Shown here: positions 1 through 8,609 of the stretch, one piece after another | Numbering within the stretch: the first letter of the stretch is position 1 | Layout of the letters: the number at the start of each line of letters is the position of its first letter | Assembly (NCBI GenBank): GCA_003313425.1 | Contig: NHZP01000172.1 | Coordinates: 1-13,073, forward strand | DNA from: Pseudopyrenochaeta lycopersici | Lineage: Eukaryota > Ascomycota > Dothideomycetes > Pleosporales > Pseudopyrenochaetaceae | Reading direction: 5' to 3' | Length of the DNA: 13,073 nt | Position numbers and translations under genes: made by a program | The notes under the pieces: generated by a model | Seen by the model: the letters and a program-made list of their open reading frames with translations, nothing else | Database searches by the model: none | Told to the model about the DNA's origin: nothing

Positions 1-1
1 G

Positions 2-265
2 CGTATTCCCGATTCTTCAAGTCGTTTAGGACTTGCCAACAGCGCTGCCCCGCGGGAATTCCGTGTAGTCCTCGAAGAAGATGGTATTGTATTGAAACTC
101 CAGCCCATGGGCTTCCTTGTAAAGCAAGTGGCTGACATATTGGATTTGGTTGAAGCACGGACGATCGCTTGTGCTTCCGACTGGGGAGTAGCAAGCAGAG
201 ACGACATAGTGAAAAAGTCTCGACATAGCACACGTCCCTTTGCTTTTGCACGTGAATCCGCGTAG
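2..265 (+). CDS. Possible 3' end of a gene entering from the left edge
   Basis: This frame is open from base 2 to a TAG at 263-265 (87 codons, no start in view). The translation is rich in V, L, A, D and E and includes the amphipathic stretch VKQVADILDLVEA, which looks more protein-like than the overlapping minus-strand frame (26-415), which is rich in Cys, Ser, Arg and His. I do not recognise a family. The first ATG inside it is at 108, so if real it is the last exon of a gene that begins outside the window. The opposite-strand frame cannot be excluded. Confidence 0.3.
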   Translation, partial: RIPDSSSRLGLANSAAPREFRVVLEEDGIVLKLQPMGFLVKQVADILDLVEARTIACASDWGVASRDDIVKKSRHSTRPFAFARESA

Positions 266-2010
266 TTTGCCGGACGTTCGCAGATACGGCCGACTCCATT
301 CTCGTCTGTCTTTAAGGTGAGGCCATGAGGCGCTATAAGAACGTAAGCGTAGATGTGATCTCGCAGCTCCCTTGGCAGCCTTTCCAATGGTGAAGCAGTC
401 ATTCCGCGGCATCATCAGCCTACTCCAGCCAGTCGTCGGGATGTCTAATGTCCTTCCGCCCTACTTTATGACTTGCCGCAGTTCTCACTGTAGTGCTGGC
501 ATTTTTCGCTCTTGATAACGTAGTGAGATGATCAACCTGATACAAGAAATGAGCGATCAAGCTGCGAATTGTCTTACAGTTTATGTGAGGAACTCATCAT
601 GATTTTATTGGCTCTCCTGGCCTGTGAGATTCTTGGCCTAGAGTTGTCCTTGGAGCCACCTTGTCCGAAGACGAACGTTTGGCCAGGGTAGCGTCCCTAT
701 TCGAGTCGCACGGTGTTCAAAAGCCTGCCAAATTCAAAGCGGGTATCCTACCGCATACGCTCGCATAGATCGTATAATGGGCTGACGCACCGCCACAAGC
801 TCTGAGTTCAATGTAGGTAGTGATACAACAAGCATCGTGTAGCCACTCAAGCATACATGGTCTAGAGTGTCCGTAATTTCATTCCATTCCGTTCCTTCAC
901 ACGAATTGAGCTTACCCAAGAACGTGTTCGTGACTATTGAAGCATTACGACCGTCTGTCGTGACAGTCCAGACCGTACTCACACAGATCCGAATAGACGA
1001 TCAGGATGGGATGAAGGTTGTGGACTGCGGCACAGCCATGGCTTCAGTCCTAATGTCAGATAAAATGCTGAAATACGCTTAGCAGAAATTGATAATTGCG
1101 ATGATGGATTGTGTGTGTTGATCATGATTGTATCGGATTGTTGAGTTCTGTCTCCTGCTTTCTTCTATAGCTCCTCTGCTTCCGGAGGTTCCGTGGACTA
1201 GTAATAGTTATCCGGTCCTACTATTTATCGCCCTTTCCTATGCAGTACTTCTGAGCTTCTCCTTACACCTGACACCTAGATGCTCATCTGATCTCGCTTT
1301 ACCATGCGTACAAAGTCTCTCCCACTTTGGCTTACTTAGCACCAGTTGTCGTGTCATAAGTCAGCCGTGTAACGGGCAAAGCGGGAATGCCAGGTGCAGT
1401 CAAGGTGATCCACAGACATCTGACGCATCACTTCCAGACGTAAATAAGCCAGATGAACAGCAGCATAATGCGTCGTTGACTTGACATCTAGGGGCAATGC
1501 TGCAAAGATTCACATGTCACATGATGGCATGATGATCGAAGACATCTGCTAGAGCGTTGAATTGCTTACAGATAAGCAGCTAAGGATTTCAGGAACAGGT
1601 GGCAGCGAGGAAAGATAACGACGCCAACCAAGTCATCTGGATCCGGACTTACTTGCCCCTTTTGCGCCCACCGTAGCGCTATCAGATATAGGCTGATGTG
1701 AGAGACAAAGCTGAGACGTACTATGTGGACCTCACTCAGAGCCAGGAGGGATTAAACTTCCCCTGCAGGGATACAACCATGCGGACTGTGGGCGTGGTGT
1801 GAGGCACGATCGACTTGGTGGGTGGCTATGTTATCGACTAGGCATGATCGAGTTGCCAAGACGGTGAAGAAAGCCTGAGGAGAGGCTTTTGGGAGGCATC
1901 TGCTGTGGCAAAGGGACAAGTTTGCTGACGTCAATCATTCTGCTGCCTGTTAACATCGCCCGGAATTGTGGTCCCGTTGTTTGAGTGAGGCGACCAAGGG
2001 GCCTTGAGCA
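266..2010. other. Gene-poor stretch, no confident gene
   Basis: Only short open frames on both strands occur here, for example 867-1082 (+), 734-982 (-) and 1128-1484 (+). None gives a recognisable motif or a convincing start and most overlap each other. A GTAAGT on the minus strand near 1651 lies in the right context for a donor, but the flanking frames do not join into anything coherent. No tRNA, transposon ends or repeat structure was seen. Confidence 0.4.
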
Positions 2011-2014
2011 GTAC

Positions 2015-2020
2015 TATAAA
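2015..2020 (+). promoter_or_regulatory. Candidate TATA box of the deoxyribosyltransferase-like gene
   Basis: TATAAA lies on the plus strand upstream of the gene at 2472-3074 and about 150 bp before the ATG at 2168, which has a reasonable context (CGCAATGG). The spacing would suit transcription starting around 2045-2080. The element is short and could occur by chance. Confidence 0.35.
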
Positions 2021-2471
2021 GAGCCTCGACAACAGTCCTATACAGTACCATCCAAACTCTTTGCTTGGCTTGGAAAGCTCCTAACTTTCATCTTGTCTCA
2101 AGGATCGCACCGTACTTTGTACCGACCCCGTCGTCTCCGCCCGCAACAACTTGCCGGCCCTACCGCAATGGACAACACGATGACGTCCGTGTGCTTCAGG
2201 GAGAATACATGCAACACCAGCCCAACGAAGGCGACCACAATGTCTCCAGAGGATCGTTTTCCGAATGTGACTGCCGGAGACCCAGTATCGGCCAAATGCC
2301 CAACATGGAAGGGCTCAGGATCTGTTGAATCGAACGGAGCCCGACGCAGAGCAATCTACATCGCCTAAATCCGGAGCCGTGGACATCAACCAAGCAGTGT
2401 TCGACAAGTATCATCAACTCCCCGACCCGCCATCTCCTCTCCCAGTACCTCATCGCGACTTTGTGCACTGC

Positions 2472-3074
2472 ATGCCCCCGGAGCCCCCTACGTATCGCAA
2501 ATTCTCTATCTTTACCGCAGGAAGCATCGAAATGGGCAAAGCCGTACAATGGCAACCGCTAATGGTTCAGATGCTCGGCCACCTACCCATAACCGTAAAC
2601 AATCCGCGTAGGGGCCACTGGGATCCCGACGTCACCCCAGAAGCCAAGGACGAAGCTTTCCGACGACAAGTAGAGTGGGAGCTAGGCGCAATGGAGCAGG
2701 CAGATGTAATTTGTTTCTTCTTCGACGTCAACACGTTGAGTCCCGTGACGATGCTGGAGCTGGGGCTCTGGGCGGCTTCAGACAAGGTGGTTGTGTGCTG
2801 TGATCCGCGGTTCTGGCGAGGGGGAAATGTGCACATTGTCTGTAAACGGTATGGGATTCCTCTAGTGGAGAACTTTGAGGAGTTGGTGCCGGCGATCGAA
2901 AAAATGCTGGTTCAGAAGGGTATGCAACTTGACGAGCAAGGCGACCTGGTGGGGGCGAATGTGCACACGGAGAAGTCAAAGCCAGTCAAAAAGTCCATTC
3001 TGGAGAAGGAGAATACCGATTTGCTGAAGCAGGTTGCAGACATGCAGGCACAGCTGATGCAGTTGAGTGGATGA
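2472..3074 (+). CDS. Nucleoside 2-deoxyribosyltransferase-like protein
   Basis: This 200-residue product, from the first in-frame ATG, matches the fungal nucleoside 2-deoxyribosyltransferase-like family. Seen from this ATG: the core opens with FSIFTAGSIEMGKAVQWQ (about residues 11-28), followed by the hydrophobic strand ADVICFFFD (77-85) and the TMLELGLWA helix, whose Glu96 sits where the family's catalytic nucleophile is expected. NVH and a C-terminal Lys/Glu-rich heptad segment (about 173-198, a probable coiled coil) follow. Characterised members cleave or exchange the N-glycosidic bond of deoxynucleosides; substrate and activity here are unknown. No signal peptide is visible, so it is probably cytosolic. 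The frame is open upstream to 2271 and 2271-2471 also looks coding (VDINQAVFDKYHQLPD), but it has no ATG, so a missed exon or a frame break near 2250-2285 is possible. The gene converges on the LPMO-like gene. Confidence 0.75.
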   Translation: MPPEPPTYRKFSIFTAGSIEMGKAVQWQPLMVQMLGHLPITVNNPRRGHWDPDVTPEAKDEAFRRQVEWELGAMEQADVICFFFDVNTLSPVTMLELGLWAASDKVVVCCDPRFWRGGNVHIVCKRYGIPLVENFEELVPAIEKMLVQKGMQLDEQGDLVGANVHTEKSKPVKKSILEKENTDLLKQVADMQAQLMQLSG

Positions 3075-3587
3075 TTGCTCCTCAGCGTCATTGACGATCT
3101 GCCAACGAAGCGCATAGACCTCTTAAAAACGGAACGCGGCATGTGCGATTGTTATCAATGTTGTAAGACTAGTAAGCACGAGAGCCTATCCAAACAGCCG
3201 TCAATCACGTGTAAGTTAGTGGTTATAAAAAGCCGATCGAACAAGTCGTTTGTAAGAATTCTCTTCAAGGGCGCCAACGTTCAGGGACCATGATTCTCTT
3301 AGATCATGAGAAGTTAGGTATTCGATAGGCCGATGTGGTCTTTTGGCGTATGAGGGGATATAGAGGTTGTGCGTGACTTTATGGGAGCGTTAATCAGATT
3401 TTGTTCTATGTCACCAGATTCCGTACCTATGATGATGAAGTATATTCGACATAGACTTGTCGTTCTTCAGCTACTGTAACGCCCAGAGCTACTTAACCAT
3501 CTACTTGTGCTTACAAGATGTACGAGACAATCCAACAAAGCTTGAGGTCAAAGGAGACACAGCATTCAAACTCGTAACATTCGTGCA
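3075..3587. other. Intergenic region between convergent genes
   Basis: This stretch separates the stop codons of two convergent genes and must hold both 3' ends. It is AT-richer than the genes and has no supported ORF. TGTAACGCCC near 3476 resembles the start of some fungal LTRs, but no partner end or target duplication was found. Confidence 0.5.
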
Positions 3588-4610
3588 CTACAAATAGACA
3601 TTAGATTTTGAGGTAGCAATCACAGTCGGATCCGCTTTCGAGGCACGAGCCGCATAACGTGCGAGGCTTAAGGTCTGGGTCTCAGATGGCTTCCCAAACG
3701 CAGAAGCGGAATACAAAGCTAGCGGGTCGGCTGTTAGAGCGCTGCGCGATCTGAAATCCGTAACCGCCGAGGGCATTGGGTCCTGCTGGATGAGCGGATG
3801 CTCGGTCTGCTCTGGTGGAATGCTCAGTGCAAGATCAACATCGACACAAGAGGTATAGTATTCGTCCCTCCCATTGGGGTAAGTAGGGTCTTTCCCAGGC
3901 GCGTTCGGCCACTGCCACACCCAGTACATTGTGTAAGATTTGTCGACTTGGACGTCGTCAGGTATTCTGACGTCCGTTTCGCACAACAACTCGTGCTCAC
4001 TCCCAGGTTGTCCCGGCAGGGGGTTGGGCGTTTGCTCTTTCCGGGTGTCTGCAGCAATTGCGTTATTCCCAAGTTGGTAGCACCTTCCATCGTCGAAGTT
4101 CTGAGTGGTAAGGAGAACACCACGCGCATCACCGCCAGAACCGTCACGGGTCCATTTCAGCACGTCGAGTAGGACCTCTTCTTGGAGAGGCTGTTGGGTG
4201 CCAAATACAAAGACCGTGCCACCTTTCTCCGGCTTGCCCAGCAGGTTCTTTCCGCCATTTGGGATTGTGGCATGTCCGTTCTCTGCATATCGCATTGCGA
4301 TCATCCCACCAGGCACGGTCTGCAAGCGAGGATAGTTGACAGTCTGGTGTGCAATGCGCTGAGAGGGATGACAGAGAAGATCTGTGTGAGCCACAAATGG
4401 TGGCTGCCGTTCCAAGGGTGGAATCAACCATACGTCGGCATTTTGATCGAAGTGAGCGACGCCTTTATCTACAAAACCGCGAGGATAGCCGTACCCTGCC
4501 ATGAAAGATCCGTTGGACGCAATGTTCGACAGCTGTTCCACCCACGAATGCGCACCAGCCAGCTTGACAAAGACTAACAGTAGGGACGCAATGGCTTGAG
4601 AAGGATGCAT
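3588..4610 (-). CDS. Secreted LPMO-like protein, DUF7492 type
   Basis: This single-exon 340-residue protein resembles the fungal DUF7492 family of secreted, LPMO-like proteins. A signal peptide (residues 1-20, hydrophobic LLLVFVKLAGA) ends just before HSWVEQL, so cleavage would expose His21 as the first mature residue, as a copper histidine brace needs. The second candidate brace histidine is His113 in AENGHATIP. Family-like blocks follow in order: GYPRGFV (41-47), DLLCHPSQR (77-85), GGTVFVFGTQQP (130-141), WTRDGSGGDARG (153-164), QNFDDGRCYQ (170-179), MYWVWQWPNAPG (228-239) and DEYYTSCVD (249-257), with Tyr251/Tyr252 as possible axial ligands. The four mature cysteines (80, 177, 210, 255) could form two disulfides. 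The tail from about 265 is Ser/Ala-rich, without a GPI signal or binding module. Activity and substrate are not established for this family as far as I know. The start is fixed by the signal peptide. No intron is needed. Confidence 0.82.
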   Translation of the reverse strand: MHPSQAIASLLLVFVKLAGAHSWVEQLSNIASNGSFMAGYGYPRGFVDKGVAHFDQNADVWLIPPLERQPPFVAHTDLLCHPSQRIAHQTVNYPRLQTVPGGMIAMRYAENGHATIPNGGKNLLGKPEKGGTVFVFGTQQPLQEEVLLDVLKWTRDGSGGDARGVLLTTQNFDDGRCYQLGNNAIAADTRKEQTPNPLPGQPGSEHELLCETDVRIPDDVQVDKSYTMYWVWQWPNAPGKDPTYPNGRDEYYTSCVDVDLALSIPPEQTEHPLIQQDPMPSAVTDFRSRSALTADPLALYSASAFGKPSETQTLSLARYAARASKADPTVIATSKSNVYL

Positions 4611-4975
4611 CGTGTAGAGTCAGCCAACGTGGGTCCACGAGGGAGGCTGGCGGCGTGTGAGTGACAGGATGTACAAACTCTACAGCTATGGCCGCGGCGG
4701 CTTTAAGGGCACAACATATCCACACTGGTGAGCATGATCAGATTGGAGAATTCTTCCATTGAATGACGTGAATGACCAAGCGGTTGTTCGATATGTTTTC
4801 GTGATAGTCGTCACGTCGGTCATTGTCCACCGTTCGCTATGCCGGACGCTCAGATCGGAAAAGCTGCTGTGAAGGGGTGAGCCGTTAAGTTCAGCGCCAC
4901 TTGGAGCAGCACCATCTGCTTGGAGGTCAGCCGATCCTGTATGAGGACGGACGTTCGCATGAATTTTGCAGCAAG

Positions 4976-5029
4976 AAGCAGTACAAGCAGTATAAGCAGC
5001 ATAAGTAGTATAAGCAGTATAAGCAGTAT
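4976..5029. repeat. Nine-base minisatellite, six copies
   Basis: Six head-to-tail copies of the 9-mer AAGCAGTAT run from 4976 to 5029. The first ends in C, the third is AAGCAGCAT and the fourth is AAGTAGTAT; the rest match. Because the unit is a multiple of three, every minus-strand frame stays open and gives artefactual Leu/Ile-rich or Thr/Ala/Tyr-rich short ORFs (4850-5056, 4686-5072). It starts 366 bp upstream of the LPMO-like start codon. Confidence 0.9.
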
Positions 5030-5100
5030 CCTGGGCGTCCACATCTCTATAGGCATAACGCAACAAATTCATTCAATCCCCAAAGTCTAACCATAAAGGA

Positions 5101-5121
5101 TACACACCACACACACACCAC
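5101..5121. repeat. CA-rich simple sequence beside the LINE 3' end
   Basis: A short A/C-only run made of ACAC and CACC units sits directly next to the presumed 3' end of the LINE. On the LINE's own strand it reads as a TG-rich tail. It could be the element's tail or pre-existing host sequence at the insertion point. Confidence 0.5.
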
Positions 5122-6079
5122 AATTTATTAACGCCCGGCGGCTGAGCCGAAAGGACTACTATCACTGCTCTACTAATACATTGCCCGCAGTGGGTCCTGT
5201 TCTCCTTCAAGCCCATGCAATACGCCATTCATACCTTATATTCCTTCATTTAACATTTCTCTTCGATTTCTCGTGGGTTAGTAATGTTGTTAGTAAACTG
5301 CTTGAATGCTTTTCTCCAAGTGTTCAGCGTCCTATCTTCGGCAACTGAAGCGGTGTCTGCTTTCTGTGGCACGAGGTGATATGTTGGTGAGTCGGGTTGG
5401 GTGTTAGTTAGGTAGGTAGTTAGGTGTCCTGATTAATCTGCCGTTGGTTTACATCGAGTCGACCTGTGGCTATTGCGAACCGTATCGTTGCTCGGACAGC
5501 GTTCATGTTCGGAGTCCAGTTCTTGTCATCAGCTGTGGTCTTTCCGCCGAGGAAGAAAGATAGATTCCCTCTGCCTGTGTCTGTGCATTGTAGCATCTCT
5601 GTTCGGAGCGTTGTCCATCTTCTGCACCGGAAGAGGAAGTGTTCTACTGTCTCTTGCGCTTGTCCGTATTCACACTGGTCTGTTGACGCAGCATTGATTC
5701 GGTGGAGATATACGTTCAGTCTTGCCATGCCTGTCCTGAGTTGGGCGAGCGTGTTCGCTTCTTTCCATGATAGTCGGTCATAGAGCTGTCGCGTATGTTT
5801 GCCTGGTAATGCTTTGTCTATTCTTTTAGAGTAGCTCCCGACGTTTTCCAGTAACCCCCTAGCGGTGGCACGATGCTTAGCTCGCGCAATGTTAAGGGTG
5901 GTCGATCGCATTCTGGGGAGTTGTGTCTGTGGGGTGACACCCTGTCTCGTTGCCGCTTTTGCCTTCGCTTTAGCAAGCTTCAACAGTGCGTTTTCTTCAC
6001 TTGACCGCAGCCATAATACAGTTATCGTGTTTCCATTTCTTTTCAGTGCTCTTATGGATTCATAGGTGCGGCATGTCAG
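5122..6079 (-). mobile_element. 5'-truncated LINE (Tad-like non-LTR retrotransposon)
   Basis: This minus-strand fragment keeps only the 3' part of a fungal non-LTR retrotransposon: the last part of the RT/RNase H ORF and about 300 bp of 3' UTR (5122-5419). The UTR starts with an ACCTAACTACC-type simple motif after the stop codon and ends with a compact hairpin (5139-5149, CGGCT/AGCCG arms) followed by TTAATAAATTG. The 5' side stops at the TA bordering a MITE at 6080. The reverse transcriptase and endonuclease are absent, so it cannot move by itself. The left boundary is estimated from the end of the conserved-looking tail and could be off by about 30 bp. Confidence 0.75.
5420..6079 (-). pseudogene. 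C-terminal fragment of LINE ORF2 (RNase H end and zinc-knuckle region)
   Basis: About 220 codons remain open and end in TAA at 5420-5422. The text is characteristic of fungal LINE polyprotein C-termini: a degenerate RNase H end (RNGNTITVLWL, then SSEENALLKLAKAKAKAATR), PRMRSTTLNIARAKHRA, LPGKHTRQLYDRLSWKEA, LAQLRTGMARLN and WTPNMNAVRATIRFAIATGRLD. The terminal zinc-binding motif near QCEYGQAQETVEHFLFRC has Tyr where the second Cys of a CxC pair would normally be, so it is probably damaged. The frame continues rightward to 6172 only because it reads into the MITE. There is no start codon before a Met deep inside the fragment. It is a relic of a larger ORF, though the lack of internal stops suggests modest age. 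Confidence 0.8.
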
Positions 6080-6081
6080 TA

Positions 6082-6107
6082 CAGTTGCTTGCGAAACCGC
6101 CTGCACC
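6082..6107 (+). repeat. Left terminal inverted repeat of the MITE
   Basis: This 26-bp end pairs with 6301-6326 with one mismatch (G/T at base 22). It is preceded by TA at 6080-6081. Confidence 0.8.
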
Positions 6108-6300
6108 TTTTTGCGCACACAAAGATTCTTGGCCCCCACTGCACTAGGACACCCATGCTGTTGTGTGGCCAATCATCTGCCTTCAGTGTCAACAGCGGAA
6201 CCCCCTCGAACTCCGCAGAATCGCCTTACAGGAACATGGTTGGTTGAAAGGCAGCAAGGACTTGGGGCCGCAAGGGTCAAAAATCTTCGTGGGCCCAAAC

Positions 6301-6326
6301 GGTGAAGGCGGTTTCGCAAGCAACTG
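6301..6326 (-). repeat. Right terminal inverted repeat of the MITE
   Basis: This is the reverse complement of 6082-6107 with one mismatch and is followed by TA at 6327-6328. Confidence 0.8.
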
Positions 6327-8609
6327 TATGAAGGCTACCGCAGCAGCCATCGGTCACCTTTGCTAACCAATCATGCATACGTACACGGCGAAGAGCATGA
6401 GATTGATGAACTGAGGGTTCGTTGCTGAAACCAAGCGATCACCCAGTAGCATCCAATGATTCAACGGGGAAGACCGAAAATGCTGACGATCTTCAGACGG
6501 GAATCGTGTTAGGCTGTATCGAGCTTAGTGCCACGTGGCCATATGCACTCGTGCGCAATCGACGAGCGATCATCGAATGCTTACTCGCCTCAAAGCCAGA
6601 TGGCGTTGATCTACAGCGCACCGGGCCGAACGATGAATGGCACTGGATGAGCGATGACAGTCATCCAATTAGCTACCTGGTCAGCACTTGATTGTAGCGG
6701 AACGACCCGCGCCTAGTGCTGATGGTCATCACATGTGGCGCATTCTAGCGTGTTAATGCTGGTGTTGTGGTTACCCACTTAGAGGATAATGATTATGATC
6801 CCCTCAATACCACGTCAACGACCATCAGCGTTCTACTCACATGGCTAACCTGTCAATGCAAGCACTGTTAGGCATGACCGGTCATGACTCGTGGGTTCCA
6901 TGCTTCATGACGCAAGCAACAAACCATTCATCCCACGCCAGTCCAGTCTCGGCTAAAATAAGCCTTTCCTGACTTCACGAGTTATGAGTCAGTCACGAAA
7001 ATCTCCGGGCTAATCAAACAGCGGCGCCGGAAACTGGGCAATTGACTGCAGAGGGGAGTGTTGGAGGCTCCTCCTCGAATCCTCACAGCTTGCCCACACA
7101 TGTGGCAATGTAATGTTGCTGCTCGTTGTTACCATTACATGTTTCGTTTCGAATGTTGAGACGATGGTGCTAAGCCGCAATGGGCTACCCTCCGCAAGGA
7201 TATTGCACGCTGCGGCGTGGCGGCTTGCTGCTGCGTGGAAATGGGGCGTTGGCACATCAGCACGCGAAACAAGCAAGTACATTCGTGGTGGGTACACAAG
7301 GACACCAGGTTACGCGGAGCTCTTCGATACTAACTGCTTACCTCCATCACTACAATCGGCCAGTATTTTTGTGCTATCTCTGATCTGCTTATGCCTCCAT
7401 GTCAGCTATGGTAAACGTATCAGGGTTAGCTTCGAATCATCGCTATGCTAGCGGCTGGCACTCCTATACTGATACCCTGCTTATCGCCCAAGCCGTTCAT
7501 CATACTTTTGCCTTCACGTGGAATTGATTACTTGAGAAGGCTAGTTTTTCGACACGGCGGACAGTAAGCACTGTAATGGAAGCCAGAACTGTGGTGCGCA
7601 ATATTGGCACTTGCTTCGCAGATGATATTCTATCAGCATAAGCGTACTGGAGGCCAGTGGCTATAAAGGTGTGGGCGTAGCATGTTCTAAGCCCTCGAAT
7701 GTGGTCACACATCGCTACACTCAAGGCTCACTTCCAGCGAGGGATTGCGACGCAACAAGCGACTCAATCCAGCTTCGTCATTTCATACCACAAATTCTGT
7801 CCCAGTTCTCCTATATCGAGCCCGGTGTAACAGCCCGATAGCCGGTGAAACAATGCTCTTGTTTTGAACGTCTGAGCGACAACGTGTTGGTGATGCCACA
7901 GTGGGCCGACTCTGCTAACCACAATGTCTGCTGTTGAGACACTAGAGAAATGCCAGGTGCTGCGCTAGCTGAATATTAGTGAAGGCCTCGCGCTCCAGGC
8001 TTGCGCGCGAAGTTTCGTGTTCAATTCCGCCTTCAATTCCGCGTTTCCGCTAGCTCCGTGCTTATTTCCGGTCTACACCCTCCTTTGTCCACTTGGTCAG
8101 TATCCTATAGCCTACATTATGCATGGTACTAACATGCCAGTACGGTTGGCGCCGCTTAGCACCGCATTCGTACTCTTCATACTTAGGCCTATAGTGCTTC
8201 CCAGGCTGTTTTACGAGGCGTGAGAGCTTCATTGAGGCCTTTGAGAGCCGAAGGCTGGCTTTGGGGAAATTCCTCAGCTATCTGGTAAATCTCGTGCGTC
8301 TCAGAGCGTGGTGCGCACACGGTCGCGTCAGCCGCAAGCGCGAGTCATCATGGTCAAGTCCGGAGGTATCATCACATTGGCTTGTACAACCTCTAGTAAC
8401 GTTAACGGCTGATATCGCCTTCCCTTCGAGCAAGCTTTGCTAATCTCTCTCAGGCAATTGAACGCGTACACGAACAATAAAATCGAGATTCATCTATTTA
8501 TCCGGGTTTCGTGCCCTGCATCCACAAAATTTCTTGTGCAACAACTGAGTATAATACGCCGAAATTGCTTGCCCATTCTACGACTGCTTGTTGAGATCTT
8601 TGCTGACTA
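6327..8609. other. Gene-poor stretch with minor repeats
   Basis: No ORF here is recognisable. Frames such as 6422-6691 (+, TTG start only), 7113-7451 (+), 7500-7724 (-) and 8017-8223 (+) lack motifs, good starts or convincing splice partners. Small structures are present: a 14-bp palindrome CATGACCGGTCATG (6873-6886), an imperfect foldback (6755-6832), and a direct duplication of TTCAATTCCGC (8020-8030 and 8032-8042). TGTAACAGCCC near 7826 looks like an LTR start but has no partner. Confidence 0.4.
6755..6832. repeat. Imperfect foldback (hairpin-forming) sequence
   Basis: The left arm (from AATGCTGGTGTTG) and the right arm (read backward from AACGCTGATGGTCGTTG) pair imperfectly along about 36-41 bases, with the apex at ATAATGATTAT. 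The outer 10 bases of the right arm (6820-6829) also pair exactly with GCTGATGGTC at 6718-6727. It could be an eroded MITE or simply a structured spacer. No target duplication was recognised. Confidence 0.45.

Larger units (their letters stand above)
6082..6326. mobile_element. MITE with Tc1/mariner-type ends
   Basis: This 245-bp element is bounded by terminal inverted repeats that match at 25 of 26 bases. Both ends read inward as CAGTTGCTTGCGAAACCGCC and then TGCACC (left) or TTCACC (right). A weaker inverted similarity continues for about 30 more bases on each side. A TA dinucleotide flanks each end (6080-6081 and 6327-6328). CAGT ends with a TA duplication are the signature of the Tc1/mariner superfamily. 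The interior has no transposase coding capacity, so it would depend on a transposase elsewhere. It abuts the right edge of the LINE fragment, so it either landed in the LINE or next to its truncation point. Confidence 0.75.

Noticed and set aside
26..415. Minus-strand ORF of 129 codons
   Set aside because: Its composition is rich in Cys, Ser, Arg and His, typical of antisense reading, and it overlaps a more protein-like plus-strand frame. No motif was recognised.
1640..1675. CPFC-like zinc-finger text on the plus strand
   Set aside because: The frame closes a few codons later and no second half of a finger is present.
4686..5072. Minus-strand ORF with Thr/Ala/Tyr repeats, and the overlapping Leu/Ile-rich ORF 4850-5056
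   Set aside because: Both are kept open by the 9-bp minisatellite, which has no stop in these frames. Neither has features outside the repeat.
6163..6366. Plus-strand ORF of 67 codons
   Set aside because: Most of it lies inside the MITE and runs through its right inverted repeat; it starts from an alternative codon and has no recognisable motif.
7826..7840. TGTAACAGCCC as a possible LTR start
   Set aside because: No matching CA end, target duplication, primer binding site or second LTR was seen.
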